The position numbers were made by a program, and so were the translations under genes. Source: Bradyrhizobium sp. YR681 (GTDB lineage Bacteria > Pseudomonadota > Alphaproteobacteria > Rhizobiales > Xanthobacteraceae). From it: DNA of 64,000 nucleotides. Every line of letters starts with the position of its first letter. Position 1 is the stretch's first letter. Below are positions 34,782 through 43,695 of this stretch, one piece after another. Location of the stretch: assembly GCF_000282615.1 (NCBI RefSeq), contig NZ_AKIY01000328.1, positions 1 through 64,000 of the forward strand. The letters are read 5' to 3'. The notes under the pieces were generated by a model. It was not told the DNA's origin, ran no database searches, and saw only the letters and a list, made by a program, of their open reading frames with translations.

Positions 34782-36127
34782 GCTCTCCACTCGCCATCGG
34801 CGCGGTCAGCGCGGTGCTGCGCAACCTGCTCGACAACGGGATGATCGAAGCCGGGCCCGCAGTGGGCGGCACCGTCAATGTCAGTGCGGTCGCCCCTGAT
34901 ACGATCGACCTCACGGGTGCCGAGGAGCTGCCCCGGCTCAACCTGTTCCTGTACCAGGTGACACCGAATCCGGTCTGGCGCAACCGGGCCCTGCCGTCAC
35001 GTTCGGCAAGCAGCGGCGAGCGCCTGACCAATGCGCCGCTCGCGCTCGACCTGCATTATCTGCTCACGGCCTACGCGCGGGTCGATTGCCAGGCCGAGAT
35101 CCTGCTTGGCTATGGCATGCATCTGTTGCACGAACGCCCGGTGCTCGACCGCGCCGCCGTGCAGCGCGCGCTCAATCCCAATCCGCTCGATATCGCGATG
35201 CTGCCACCGGCGTTCCAGGCGCTCGCCGCCGCCGACCTCGCCGACCAGGCCGAGCTGATCAAGATCACACCATCGGTGATGGGGCCGGAAGAGATGTCGC
35301 GATTGTGGGCGGCGATCCAGTCGCATTACCGTCCCTCGGCCGCCTATGTCGTGTCGGTGGTGCTGATCGAAGCCATCAAGCCAGCCGTTTCGCCGCTGCC
35401 GGTGCTGTCGCGCGGGATCGTCGATCCCGTGACCAAGCGCGACCGCGGCGTCGTCGTCAATCCGGACATGCTGCCGCCGTTGCCGACGCTGTTCGCCGCG
35501 ACACCGCAGTTGAAGCAGGCCGGTGTGCGGCTGGGCGAGCCCGTGGTTCTCACCGGCATCCGCCTGAGCGGCAGCAACCACCGCGTCCGCCTGGCGCATC
35601 CGCTGTTTCCGGTCGCGCTCGAGCTGGTGCCGGACGCACCTAATACCGACGGCACCGAGCTCACATTGACGCTGCCGAACGACGCCGCCGCCCAGGCCTC
35701 ACTGGCGCCGGGGCAGTGGAGCCTGACGCTGCGCTTCCTGCCGGCCGGCGAAGTCAACGAACGCGAGACCAACGCGATCGCATTGATCATCGCCCCGGCC
35801 CCGGTGATCACGGCCGATGCCTCGCTTTCGCTGCCGGCCGCGACCGTGCTCCGCAAGACCGCGCCGCTGCGTGTCACCGCAACGCTGTTCTCGCGCCCGC
35901 AGGTGCAGCCGCGCCAGCGCGCGAGCCTCGTCCTCGGCACGACCGAGGCCGCCGCCAATCCGCGCGCAGCGGCCACCGATCCGCTGGTGTTCGACCTCCC
36001 CTCGACATTGCCCGCGGGGGCCTATCCGGTGCGGCTGCGGGTCGATGGCGTCGACAGCCTGCTGCTCGATCTCAGTGGTGACGCGCCCGCTTTCGACGCC
36101 TCGCAAAGCCTGAGCGTGCCGACATGA
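34778..36127 (+). CDS. eCIS cap/terminator protein with DUF4255 domain (Afp16/Pvc16 type)
   Basis: A 449-residue protein. The first 200 residues are a DUF4255 domain (IGAVSAVLRNLLDNGMIEAG, LPRLNLFLYQVTPNPVWRN, LALDLHYLLTAYA, LLGYGMHLLHERPVLDR), which in Afp16 and Pvc16 caps the tube and sets or ends particle length. The remaining 240 residues form beta-rich, Ig/IPT-like repeats (VRLGEPVVLTGIRLSGSNHR, LALIIAP), longer than the minimal cap and perhaps surface-exposed. The ATG at 34778 overlaps the preceding stop; the longer open frame upstream is not used. Confidence 0.9.
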   Translation: MSSPLAIGAVSAVLRNLLDNGMIEAGPAVGGTVNVSAVAPDTIDLTGAEELPRLNLFLYQVTPNPVWRNRALPSRSASSGERLTNAPLALDLHYLLTAYARVDCQAEILLGYGMHLLHERPVLDRAAVQRALNPNPLDIAMLPPAFQALAAADLADQAELIKITPSVMGPEEMSRLWAAIQSHYRPSAAYVVSVVLIEAIKPAVSPLPVLSRGIVDPVTKRDRGVVVNPDMLPPLPTLFAATPQLKQAGVRLGEPVVLTGIRLSGSNHRVRLAHPLFPVALELVPDAPNTDGTELTLTLPNDAAAQASLAPGQWSLTLRFLPAGEVNERETNAIALIIAPAPVITADASLSLPAATVLRKTAPLRVTATLFSRPQVQPRQRASLVLGTTEAAANPRAAATDPLVFDLPSTLPAGAYPVRLRVDGVDSLLLDLSGDAPAFDASQSLSVPT

Positions 36128-38097
36128 ACATTCACGACAGACCGCAAGCTCAGCCCGCGTTCGATTGGGCCGTCCGCAACCAGCAATGGCTGACGACGCA
36201 GGTCGCGGCGCTGCGGCAGCGCCTCGCGCGGCAATTGGACGATGCATCGCCGGGTGCCGAACCGGATCCGGCGGACTACGACGACGACTTTGAACCCGCG
36301 CTCGATGCGCTGACAAAACTGTTCGACCTGTCGCCATTCGAGCGCGACATCGTGCTGCTCGCCGCCGGAATCGAGCTCGACAGTGCCCTGCGTCGCCTCG
36401 TCAGCGAGGCGTTGATGCAGGCACCCGAATCTGGCGCAAGCGCGCAGCCGACATTCAATTTCGCGCTGCAGATGCTGACTGAACCGCATTGGGATGCGCT
36501 GTCGCCGCTACGGCCGCTGCGGCGCTGGCGCCTGATCGTCTGCGAAGGCCGCGAGGGGCCGCCGCGCCGGACGGTCCAGATCGACGAGCGCGTGCTGCAT
36601 TATCTGACCGGCGTCGCCGCGATGGATGTCCGGCTGATCGGGATCGCCCGCTGCGAACCGGCCGGGCCGACCGAGCCCGACACGCCGCTCGCCGGCAGCA
36701 TCGCACACGCAATCGGCTCAGCCACGGCGGCGCTGGTCGCCCTCGGTCACGCCCGCGGCGAGATCGAACCGCAGCGCGATCTCGCACGTGGGGCGCTCGC
36801 CGGGCTCGGCGCGATCGGCCTGTGGCTGCATGCCCGCGACCTGCCGCACGATCCGCGCGAGCTCGCCGAGATCGCCTGCCTGCTCGACCGCGAGGGCGCA
36901 CTCTCGGACGCCATCATCGTGATCGAGCTCGACTGCACGGGTGACACCGCCGACGCCGAGGCGCGCGCGGTGACCGTGCTCGCCCATCTGATGGGACCTG
37001 CGATCATTCTCAACGCGCCGGATCCGGCGCGTCTGTCGCGGCTGCGGCAGCGGCGCATGCTGCGGATCATGGCGCCGGATCCGTCCATGGCGGCGCGACA
37101 GGCCGCGGCCCTGCGTGGACTCCCGCATGAGCAGACCGCGGCGCTCACGACGGCACTGCGTCCGGCGCTGCAACAGTTCGACGTCTCGACCACCGAACTG
37201 CGCCGCGTGGCCACCGAAGCACTGGCAGAGACGCGCGGTGAGCCGGCCCTGCTCGGCACCGCGATGTGGCGGCTCTGCCGCACCGCCGCGCGCGGCGGGC
37301 TCGACGCGCTGGCGCAGCGGATCGACAGTCGCGTCGCCTTCGACGATCTGGTCGCGCCGCCGGTCGTGATTGCGCAGCTGCGCGCCATCGCCAGCGAATT
37401 GCAGCACCGGCCGCGCGTCCATGGCGACTGGGGCTTTGCCGCGCATAATTGCCGCGGGCTGGGCGCCGCCGCGCTGTTCGCCGGCGAATCCGGCACCGGC
37501 AAGACCTACGCCGCCGAGGCGATCGCGAACGCCGCGGGGCTCGATCTCTATCGCGTCGATCTCGCCAGCGTCGTCAGCAAATATATCGGCGAGACCGAGA
37601 AGAATCTGAGCCGGCTATTCGAGGCCGCCGAGACCAGCGGCGCCATCCTGTTGTTCGACGAGGCCGACGCCCTGTTCGGCAAGCGTAGCGAGGTGCGCGA
37701 CAGCCACGACCGCTTTGCCAATATCGAGATCGCCTATCTGTTGCAGCGGATCGAGACCTATCGCGGGCTCGTCATTCTCACTACCAACATGAGGAGCGCG
37801 CTCGACCGCGCCTTCCTGCGCCGTATCCGCCATGTGGTCCAGTTCCCCTATCCGGACGTCGCAGCACGCGAACAACTGTGGCGGATGCAGTTCCCGGCCG
37901 ATGCGCCGCTTGGCGCGATCGATTTCGCGAGCCTCGCGCGGCTGCAGCTGACCGGCGGCAACATTCGCGCCATCGCGCTCAACGCTGCATTCCTGGCTGC
38001 CGCCGATGGCGAGCGGATCGAGCAGGACGCGATCAACGCCGCGGTGCGCGCCGAGTTCTCCAAACTCGAACGGCCATTACCCGGAGCCGCGCCATGA
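36124..38097 (+). CDS. eCIS AAA+ ATPase (Afp15/Pvc15 type)
   Basis: A 657-residue ATPase. The N-terminal 400 residues are a helical substrate or assembly region; the C-terminal AAA+ module has Walker A GESGTGKT (454-461), Walker B ILLFDEADALFG with D512-E513, and a sensor/arginine region TNMRSALDRAFLRRIRHVVQ. The order and the CDC48/FtsH-like core match the ATPase found in nearly all eCIS clusters, needed for particle assembly or cargo loading and not for firing. Both ends overlap neighbours by ATGA, placing it in one translational block with the cap and cargo genes. Confidence 0.94.
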   Translation: MNIHDRPQAQPAFDWAVRNQQWLTTQVAALRQRLARQLDDASPGAEPDPADYDDDFEPALDALTKLFDLSPFERDIVLLAAGIELDSALRRLVSEALMQAPESGASAQPTFNFALQMLTEPHWDALSPLRPLRRWRLIVCEGREGPPRRTVQIDERVLHYLTGVAAMDVRLIGIARCEPAGPTEPDTPLAGSIAHAIGSATAALVALGHARGEIEPQRDLARGALAGLGAIGLWLHARDLPHDPRELAEIACLLDREGALSDAIIVIELDCTGDTADAEARAVTVLAHLMGPAIILNAPDPARLSRLRQRRMLRIMAPDPSMAARQAAALRGLPHEQTAALTTALRPALQQFDVSTTELRRVATEALAETRGEPALLGTAMWRLCRTAARGGLDALAQRIDSRVAFDDLVAPPVVIAQLRAIASELQHRPRVHGDWGFAAHNCRGLGAAALFAGESGTGKTYAAEAIANAAGLDLYRVDLASVVSKYIGETEKNLSRLFEAAETSGAILLFDEADALFGKRSEVRDSHDRFANIEIAYLLQRIETYRGLVILTTNMRSALDRAFLRRIRHVVQFPYPDVAAREQLWRMQFPADAPLGAIDFASLARLQLTGGNIRAIALNAAFLAAADGERIEQDAINAAVRAEFSKLERPLPGAAP

Positions 38098-38327
38098 GAC
38101 ATGCCGGCATCGAGGTTCGGATCGAGCGGCTCGTCGTGGATGCGTCGCAACGCACTGAAGCTGCGGGGCTCGCCGACGCAATCGGCGAGGCCCTGCAACA
38201 CCGGCTCTCCGGGTCTGCCAACGCGGCGTCGCCCGCACGCGCCGCTGCGCCGCGCATGGTCGCCGACCGGATCGCGACGGAGCTGTCCGCAACGCCTCGC
38301 GCAGGTCATTCGCGAGGTCGGTCATGA
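38094..38327 (+). CDS. Small protein between ATPase and cargo genes
   Basis: A 77-residue protein starting MRHAGIEVRIERLVVDASQR, with an EVRIERLVVD beta strand, a helical LADAIGEALQHRLS, and a basic tail. ATGA overlaps join it to the ATPase upstream and the DUF4157 gene downstream, which argues that it is real despite its size. Small proteins with an IxRLVL-type strand occur at this position in other eCIS clusters, as far as I recall. A chaperone or adaptor role for the following cargo is a reasonable guess, but nothing in the sequence proves it. Confidence 0.65.
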   Translation: MRHAGIEVRIERLVVDASQRTEAAGLADAIGEALQHRLSGSANAASPARAAAPRMVADRIATELSATPRAGHSRGRS

Positions 38328-40675
38328 GCGTTCATGCCGCACCAAAGGCGCTTCCGAAACAGTTCGCGCCCCAGCGTGCACCTTCACTCGAGCTTCGTCC
38401 GAGCCACGACCGCTTCGAGACCGAGGCCGAGCACGCGGCGGTGTTGCGATCCGGCGATCGGGCCCCTACGCTATCGCCATTGTCACGCACCTCCCACCCG
38501 GAGGGCCGGGCTGCGCCGGCCGAGGTCTCGGAGGTCGTCGGGTCGCCCGGCCTGCCGCTTGGCGGCGCGACCCGGCGGGCGATGGAGCGGCAGTTTCGCT
38601 CCGACTTCAGCCATGTCCGAATCCATGCCGATGCGCAGGCGGCGGCCTCGGCCCGGGCGATCCAGGCGACCGCCTACACGACCGGCTCCCATATCGTGTT
38701 CGGCCACGGCGCTCACACTCCGGAAACCCCGCGCGGCCGGCACATTCTCGCACACGAGCTCGCCCATGTCGTGCAACAGCGCGGTGCGACCACGCCGCCG
38801 GCGGCAGTACAACGGCTAGCCTGGTACGAGTCGATCGCCGTGTTCTTCGGCGCAGAAGGCAATTTCGGCGATAAGGAGCTGCTTGCCTATCTCGAAAAGA
38901 TCACCACGGCCAAGGAACACGAGGGCAGCTTCGACAGCGACAACAAGGCGCGTGCCGTCGTGCGCCGTTGGAAAGCCGGCCAGGCCGAATTCAAGCTCGA
39001 TCCAATTCAGAAGGCGTTGCTGATCCAGGACATGCAGGACGGTGCGACGCTCGACGACGACGAGGAAGCCATCCTCGATCTGCTCGAGCTGAGCGACATC
39101 GCCGCGCTCCAGATCATGTTCGGCTCGGGCAAGCTCAGCGTCACCGACCTCGAGTCCGATCTCGACGGTGCCGAGTACAAGAGATTGAAGCGCTTTTTCG
39201 CCGCCCGCTTCCGTGGCGGCCGCGACGCCGTCGCCAGAGGCGACGTCGAGCCGCAGGGAGAGCCCGGCAGGGCCGCGCCGCTCTTCGCCTACGACGCAGC
39301 CGACCTCAAATTGCGGCTCGATACGGCATCGGAAGCCGACCAGGTCGACAGCATTGGCGCCGAGATATTCGCGCTCGAGCCGACGCTGCGGGACAAGGCG
39401 ATGCAGGAGTTCGGCCAGCATCGCACCGAGCTCGGACGCAAGCTCGTCGAACTGAAGGAGCAGCTTGGCGCTGCGACCGACCAGGACACCAAGATCGATC
39501 TGACGCTTCAGGTCGATGGCGCCACGAAGACGCTGGAAAACTATGACCGCGTGCTCCATCTGGTTTCCCGCGATCTGGCGCTCACGACCAGCAGCAAGGA
39601 CCTCTCCAAGACGGTGGCGCCGGACGCCGCGCAGAAAGCCGAGATCAAGAAGGCACTGAAGCCCGACGTCAAACTCGATGCCGGTGGTGTCGCGGTGCCG
39701 TTCGACAAGTCCGAGGCCGGCAAGAAGAAGTACGAGGATGCGCTGCGCAGCTGGCTCCCGACGATGATCCAGCGCTATTGGGACCTCACGGTCAAGGACC
39801 ACGGCCCTGCCGTGCACGATGACCCGAACAAGACGCACAAGCTTAGCGAATTCGGGCGGATCGGCAAGGCGAGCAAGAAGGAAACCGACAAGGTTTTCGA
39901 GAACTATTACGACAAGGCGCATCCGGAGCTGACGCCCGACACCGCCAAGGCGCGCGGCCAGATCCACGACCAATTCGCAGATACCGAGGCCGAGCTCGCC
40001 CAGGGAAAGGATGAAAAGGAGAAGAAAGAAAACAGGCTCAACATGGCGCGAGGCATGATGCGCTACTTCTTCCAGGCCAACCGCCAGATCCGCGGCATCA
40101 ACCGCGATCTCAATGCCTCGCCGGAGTTCGACAAGGACGACAAGCCTCTCAACGACGAAGCCAAGATCACCAACAAGCTCGCCGACGAATTCGCCGGAAA
40201 CAATGTCGAAACGCTGAACCATATCCAGCGCGGTTGGGTCGCATCGGCCAACGACGGCGAGGTCAAACTCCAGCTCTTCAAGAAGGACACACCGAAGGAG
40301 GATCGCGAGTTCCTCTGGGACATGTTCCAGACGCTGATCCACGAATACATTCACACGCTGCGCGCCGAAAAATACAGCAAGTTCGCCAGGGATTTCGGCC
40401 GCCAGTCCAATGAGTACAATACGTTGATCGAGGGTGTCGATTCGATGCTCGACGAGATCGTGTGGGAACATGTCGCGCCACGGGTCAAGGAGCGCGAATT
40501 GCGCGAGGCCGTCGAGGGGCCGGAGATCGCCAAGCTCGAACCCATCGTGGTGCAGCCGGCTTCGCAACGACGCTACGCCTCCTATACCGAGGCGATGAAA
40601 TTCGTCAACGTCGTCGGCATCCGCAATCTCTACGCCGCCTACTTCAAGGGCGACGTCGCGAAGATCGGAGGTTGA
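38324..40675 (+). CDS. Candidate eCIS cargo: DUF4157 domain plus second HExxH metallopeptidase-like domain
   Basis: A 783-residue protein. Residues about 75-160 are a DUF4157 domain, a marker of eCIS-associated toxins (LPLGGATRRAMERQFRSDFS, VRIHADAQAAASARAIQATA, then HELAHVVQQ with H144, E145 and H148). The middle is charged and helical, with lysine/aspartate-rich linkers. Near the C-terminus a separate zinc motif HEYIH (H673-H677) is followed by SNEYNTLIEGVDSMLDE, whose glutamates (E697, E703) could supply the third ligand, as in gluzincin-type peptidases. No signal peptide is present. It lies in the middle of the eCIS operon, just after the ATPase. A loaded proteolytic effector is the favoured reading; an autoprocessing factor is the alternative. 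Confidence 0.82.
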   Translation: MSVHAAPKALPKQFAPQRAPSLELRPSHDRFETEAEHAAVLRSGDRAPTLSPLSRTSHPEGRAAPAEVSEVVGSPGLPLGGATRRAMERQFRSDFSHVRIHADAQAAASARAIQATAYTTGSHIVFGHGAHTPETPRGRHILAHELAHVVQQRGATTPPAAVQRLAWYESIAVFFGAEGNFGDKELLAYLEKITTAKEHEGSFDSDNKARAVVRRWKAGQAEFKLDPIQKALLIQDMQDGATLDDDEEAILDLLELSDIAALQIMFGSGKLSVTDLESDLDGAEYKRLKRFFAARFRGGRDAVARGDVEPQGEPGRAAPLFAYDAADLKLRLDTASEADQVDSIGAEIFALEPTLRDKAMQEFGQHRTELGRKLVELKEQLGAATDQDTKIDLTLQVDGATKTLENYDRVLHLVSRDLALTTSSKDLSKTVAPDAAQKAEIKKALKPDVKLDAGGVAVPFDKSEAGKKKYEDALRSWLPTMIQRYWDLTVKDHGPAVHDDPNKTHKLSEFGRIGKASKKETDKVFENYYDKAHPELTPDTAKARGQIHDQFADTEAELAQGKDEKEKKENRLNMARGMMRYFFQANRQIRGINRDLNASPEFDKDDKPLNDEAKITNKLADEFAGNNVETLNHIQRGWVASANDGEVKLQLFKKDTPKEDREFLWDMFQTLIHEYIHTLRAEKYSKFARDFGRQSNEYNTLIEGVDSMLDEIVWEHVAPRVKERELREAVEGPEIAKLEPIVVQPASQRRYASYTEAMKFVNVVGIRNLYAAYFKGDVAKIGG

Positions 40676-40676
40676 G

Positions 40677-41342
40677 ATGACCGGCCTCACCTCCTCTCCC
40701 AAGCTGATCAAGGGCGGCCTCGTGGTGCTGGCGCCGGGCGGCGGCACGGTGCGCAGGCAGATCGCGCTCCAGTACAATCCGGACACTCTCACCCGCAGCT
40801 ACCAGGTACAGGGTACCGGCGGCGACGGCGCGGCCGGCGGACGGGCACAGCCGTTCCGACTGAAGGGACCCGCGATCGAGACCATCAAGCTCGACGCCGA
40901 AATCGATGCGACCGACCAGCTCGCCGATCCCGACGCGCATGCCAATGCGATGGCCTTCGGGATCGCGCCGCAGCTCGCCGTGCTCGAGGCTCTCGTCAAC
41001 CCGAGCGTCGACGATCTGCTCGGCGTCGCAAGCCAGGCCGATGGCGGCACGCTGGAGATTCTGCCGCCGGAGGCGCCGCTCACTTTGTTCGTCTGGAGCA
41101 AGAACCGCGTGGCACCGGTGCGCGTCGCCGAATTCTCCATCGTCGAGGAAGCCTTCGATCCATCGCTCAACCCGATCCGCGCAAAAGTCTCGCTCGGCCT
41201 GCACGTGATGAGCACCGACGATCTCGGCTTCTCCCATCGCGGCGGCACCATCTTCCTCAATTATCTGCGCAACCGCGAAACGCTTGCCGGCCTGACCGGC
41301 GGCGCTTCGCTCGCCTCACTCGGCCTTACCAGCCTGCCCTGA
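40677..41342 (+). CDS. eCIS hub-adaptor tube protein (Afp7 N-terminal part)
   Basis: A 221-residue protein of the CIS tube family that joins the tube to the spike hub. Motifs are IALQYNPDTLTRSYQVQGTG, PAIETIKLDAEIDATDQL and PLTLFVWSKNRVAPVRVAEF, then SIVEEAFDPSLNPIRAKVSL, typical of Afp7/Pvc7-type proteins and distantly of T4 gp53/LysM baseplate proteins. GGAGGT precedes the ATG. In Afp and PVC the tube-adaptor and LysM portions are one chain; here the LysM part is the next, separate gene. Confidence 0.85.
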   Translation: MTGLTSSPKLIKGGLVVLAPGGGTVRRQIALQYNPDTLTRSYQVQGTGGDGAAGGRAQPFRLKGPAIETIKLDAEIDATDQLADPDAHANAMAFGIAPQLAVLEALVNPSVDDLLGVASQADGGTLEILPPEAPLTLFVWSKNRVAPVRVAEFSIVEEAFDPSLNPIRAKVSLGLHVMSTDDLGFSHRGGTIFLNYLRNRETLAGLTGGASLASLGLTSLP

Positions 41343-41353
41343 CGGAGCTCAAG

Positions 41354-41704
41354 ATGTCCTCGGATCCCGTCCAGATGCTGATCGATGCCGGCGCGTTTCC
41401 GGACAACACTTTCGCGCCGAACAGCCGCTACCACGGCACGGCGATCGGACGACTGAAGCGCAGTGCGGACGATCCCGGTGTTGCCTATGTGCTCCGCCGC
41501 TTCATTCCGCAAGCGCGCGACGTCGGCATCGCCGGCGAGCACATCGTCAATGCCGGCGAGCGGCCCGACACGCTCGCGTCCGCCACTCTCGGCGATCCCG
41601 AACTGTATTGGCGGCTCGCCGACGCCAATGTCGTGACCGATCCGTTCGAGCTCACCGACACGCCCGGCGGGCGGGTCCAGATCCCGCGACCGAACGGACT
41701 GTAA
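41354..41704 (+). CDS. Small LysM-like eCIS protein (Afp7 C-terminal part)
   Basis: A 116-residue protein. Its second half EHIVNAGERPDTLASATLGD and PELYWRLADAN is a LysM fold, and GGRVQIPRPNG closes it. The first half (NSRYHGTAIGRLKRSADDPG) matches the leader of LysM-containing eCIS proteins. LysM domains here probably act as baseplate connectors around the hub, as in T4 gp53, rather than binding peptidoglycan. It follows the adaptor gene by 12 bp and precedes the hub gene. Confidence 0.85.
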   Translation: MSSDPVQMLIDAGAFPDNTFAPNSRYHGTAIGRLKRSADDPGVAYVLRRFIPQARDVGIAGEHIVNAGERPDTLASATLGDPELYWRLADANVVTDPFELTDTPGGRVQIPRPNGL

Positions 41705-41718
41705 GGAGACGATCCCCA

Positions 41719-42849
41719 ATGATGCAAGGCGGCGTCCAGCTCTCGCTTCAGATCGGCCCGGCACCTGTGCCGGCGCCGCGCGAGGTGCTGGAAACGCTGA
41801 CCCACGCCAAGATCGAGATCGGATCGGGCGATGCGCAGAGCGGCTTCGAGCTGACCTTCGACCTGCCGGCGCGCTCGCCCCTGCGCACCATCTTCCTGCT
41901 CGCCGGCGGCGGTGCGCTGCCGCCGCTGCTCCGCGTGGTGCTGGTCGTCACGATCAACGGCACGGCCGAATCCATCATCGACGGCATGGTCACCAATGTC
42001 GAGACTCAGCCCGGCAGCGGCGGGGTCGGCAAGCTCGTGATCAAGGGCAAGGACCTGTCGGCCCTGATGGACATCATCGAGATTCCCGGCCTGCCCTTTC
42101 CGGCGATGCCGCCCTCAGTGCGGGTGCTCGCGATCCTCGCCAAATACGCCGCCCTCGGCGTGATCCCGATGGTGATCCCGAGCGTGCTCGACATCCCGCC
42201 GATCCCGGTGCAGCAGATTCCGCAGCAGAAGGGCAGCGACTACGCCTACGTCAAGAAGCTCGCGGGCGAAGCCGGCTACGTCTTCTATCTCGAGGCCGGC
42301 CCCGCCCCCGGCGCCTCGAAAGCCTATTGGGGGCCTGAGATCCGCTTCGGCGCGCCGCAGCCGGCGCTCACCACCAACATGGATGCGCTCACCAATGTCG
42401 AGGAGATGTCGTTCAACTTCGACAAGGAACGCAAGATCATGCCGATCGTGTTCTTCCAGGAGGCCAACAGCAAGGCACCGATCCCGGTGCCGATCCCTGA
42501 CATCACGCCGATGAGCCCGCCGCTCGGCGCGGTGCCGCCGCTGCCGCCGAAGATCGAGAAGCTCGCCAACACGGCGCATCTGTCCGCGCCGCAGGCGCTG
42601 ATGGCGGGGCTTGCCTATGCCAGCCAGCACAGCGACAGTGTGTTCGGCAGCGGCAAGCTCGACGTTGCCAGATATGGCCGCTTGCTGAAATCACGGCAGC
42701 TGGTCGGGGTACGCGGTGCCGGCCTGCCCTATGACGGGCTCTATTACGTCAAGAACGTCACTCACGAGATCGAGCGCGGCTCCTACAAGCAGTCGTTCTC
42801 GCTCGCGCGCAATGCGCTGATCTCGACCGTCCCGCGGGTGCCGACATGA
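41719..42849 (+). CDS. eCIS spike hub, gp27-like (Afp8 N-terminal part)
   Basis: A 376-residue hub protein. It contains the paired barrel domains of gp27/VgrG (LTHAKIEIGSGDAQSGFELT, VVTINGTAESIIDGMVTNVE, GVGKLVIKGKDLSALMDIIE, then KGSDYAYVKKLAGEAGYVFY) and ends with YVKNVTHEIERGSYKQSFSL, typical of late-control protein D. AAGGAG precedes two adjacent ATGs (41719, 41722). Its stop overlaps the next gene, which encodes the spike part; in Afp8 and Pvc8 the two are fused. Confidence 0.88.
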   Translation: MMQGGVQLSLQIGPAPVPAPREVLETLTHAKIEIGSGDAQSGFELTFDLPARSPLRTIFLLAGGGALPPLLRVVLVVTINGTAESIIDGMVTNVETQPGSGGVGKLVIKGKDLSALMDIIEIPGLPFPAMPPSVRVLAILAKYAALGVIPMVIPSVLDIPPIPVQQIPQQKGSDYAYVKKLAGEAGYVFYLEAGPAPGASKAYWGPEIRFGAPQPALTTNMDALTNVEEMSFNFDKERKIMPIVFFQEANSKAPIPVPIPDITPMSPPLGAVPPLPPKIEKLANTAHLSAPQALMAGLAYASQHSDSVFGSGKLDVARYGRLLKSRQLVGVRGAGLPYDGLYYVKNVTHEIERGSYKQSFSLARNALISTVPRVPT

Positions 42850-43358
42850 GCGATGCCCCCCTTTTCGGAAAATATCGCGCAGTGGTGATCAACAACATCG
42901 ATCCGCTGCAGATCGGCCGGATCCAGGTGATGGTGCCCGACGTCGGCGCCGTCATCCCGACAAGCTGGGCGATGCCGTGCGTGCCGACCGCGGGCATCAA
43001 TGCCGGATTCTTCGCGGTGCCGATCATCGGCGCCGGCGTCTGGATCGAGTTCGAGCGCGGTGATCCCGATTATCCGGTCTGGGTGGGGTGCTACTGGGGC
43101 AGCGCGGCCGAAGTGCCGGTGCTGGCGCATGCCGTGCCGCCCGGCGTAGCCGGCATCACGCTGCAAACCCCTTTGAAGAACGGCCTCACCATCAGCGACG
43201 TGCCGGGCCCAACCGGTGGCATCCTGATGCAGACAACCACCGGCGCGATGATCTCGGTCAGCGACGTCGGCATCACCATTTCCAATGGCAAGGGCGCGGT
43301 CATCACGATGACCGGGCCGAGCGTCGACGTAAATCTCGGCGCGCTCACCGTGATCTAG
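42846..43358 (+). CDS. eCIS spike protein, gpV/gp5-like
   Basis: A 170-residue baseplate assembly protein V. The OB-fold is clear (KYRAVVINNIDPLQIGRIQV, MPCVPTAGINAGFFAVPIIG and VWIEFERGDPDYPVWVGCYW), followed by a beta-helical needle stretch (LTISDVPGPTGGILMQTTTG, ISVSDVGITISNGKGAVITM) that would trimerise as the spike shaft. The short shaft suggests that the PAAR-like protein encoded next sits directly on top. ATGA overlap with the hub gene ensures equal production. Confidence 0.92.
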   Translation: MSDAPLFGKYRAVVINNIDPLQIGRIQVMVPDVGAVIPTSWAMPCVPTAGINAGFFAVPIIGAGVWIEFERGDPDYPVWVGCYWGSAAEVPVLAHAVPPGVAGITLQTPLKNGLTISDVPGPTGGILMQTTTGAMISVSDVGITISNGKGAVITMTGPSVDVNLGALTVI

Positions 43359-43367
43359 GAGATACAT

Positions 43368-43682
43368 ATGCCCGCCCCCATCCTGCATCTCGGCGCCACC
43401 GTCCTGTGCAGCCACGCCGGACAGGCCATGCCGATGTCGCCATTCCCGCGCGTGATGCTGTCGGGCCAGCCCGCGGTCAATCTCACCAGCCCCTATGCGA
43501 TTGCAGGCTGCTCGCTGACCGGCTCGGCGCCACCCTGCGTCACCGCGCAGATGGTGGCGGGTGCGGCACGGGTGATGATCGGCGGCGCGCCGGCCGCAAC
43601 CATGATGGGGCAATCGGTCTGCACGCCGACGGGGGCGCCGATGCTGCCTGTGGTCGCGCAAATGCGCGTGCTGGCAACCTGA
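43368..43682 (+). CDS. PAAR-like spike tip protein (Afp10 type)
   Basis: A 104-residue small protein with repeated glycine/alanine-rich beta hairpins and several cysteines and histidines (VLCSHAGQAMPMSP, LTSPYAIAGCSLTGSAPPC, VTAQMVAGAARVMIGGAPAA, QSVCTPTGAPM). The pattern matches PAAR-like/DUF4280 tip proteins that sharpen the spike, with metal-binding Cys/His near the apex. The position directly after the gpV gene supports this. GGAG lies upstream of the ATG. Confidence 0.85.
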   Translation: MPAPILHLGATVLCSHAGQAMPMSPFPRVMLSGQPAVNLTSPYAIAGCSLTGSAPPCVTAQMVAGAARVMIGGAPAATMMGQSVCTPTGAPMLPVVAQMRVLAT

Positions 43683-43695
43683 CGGGGAGGACGAA

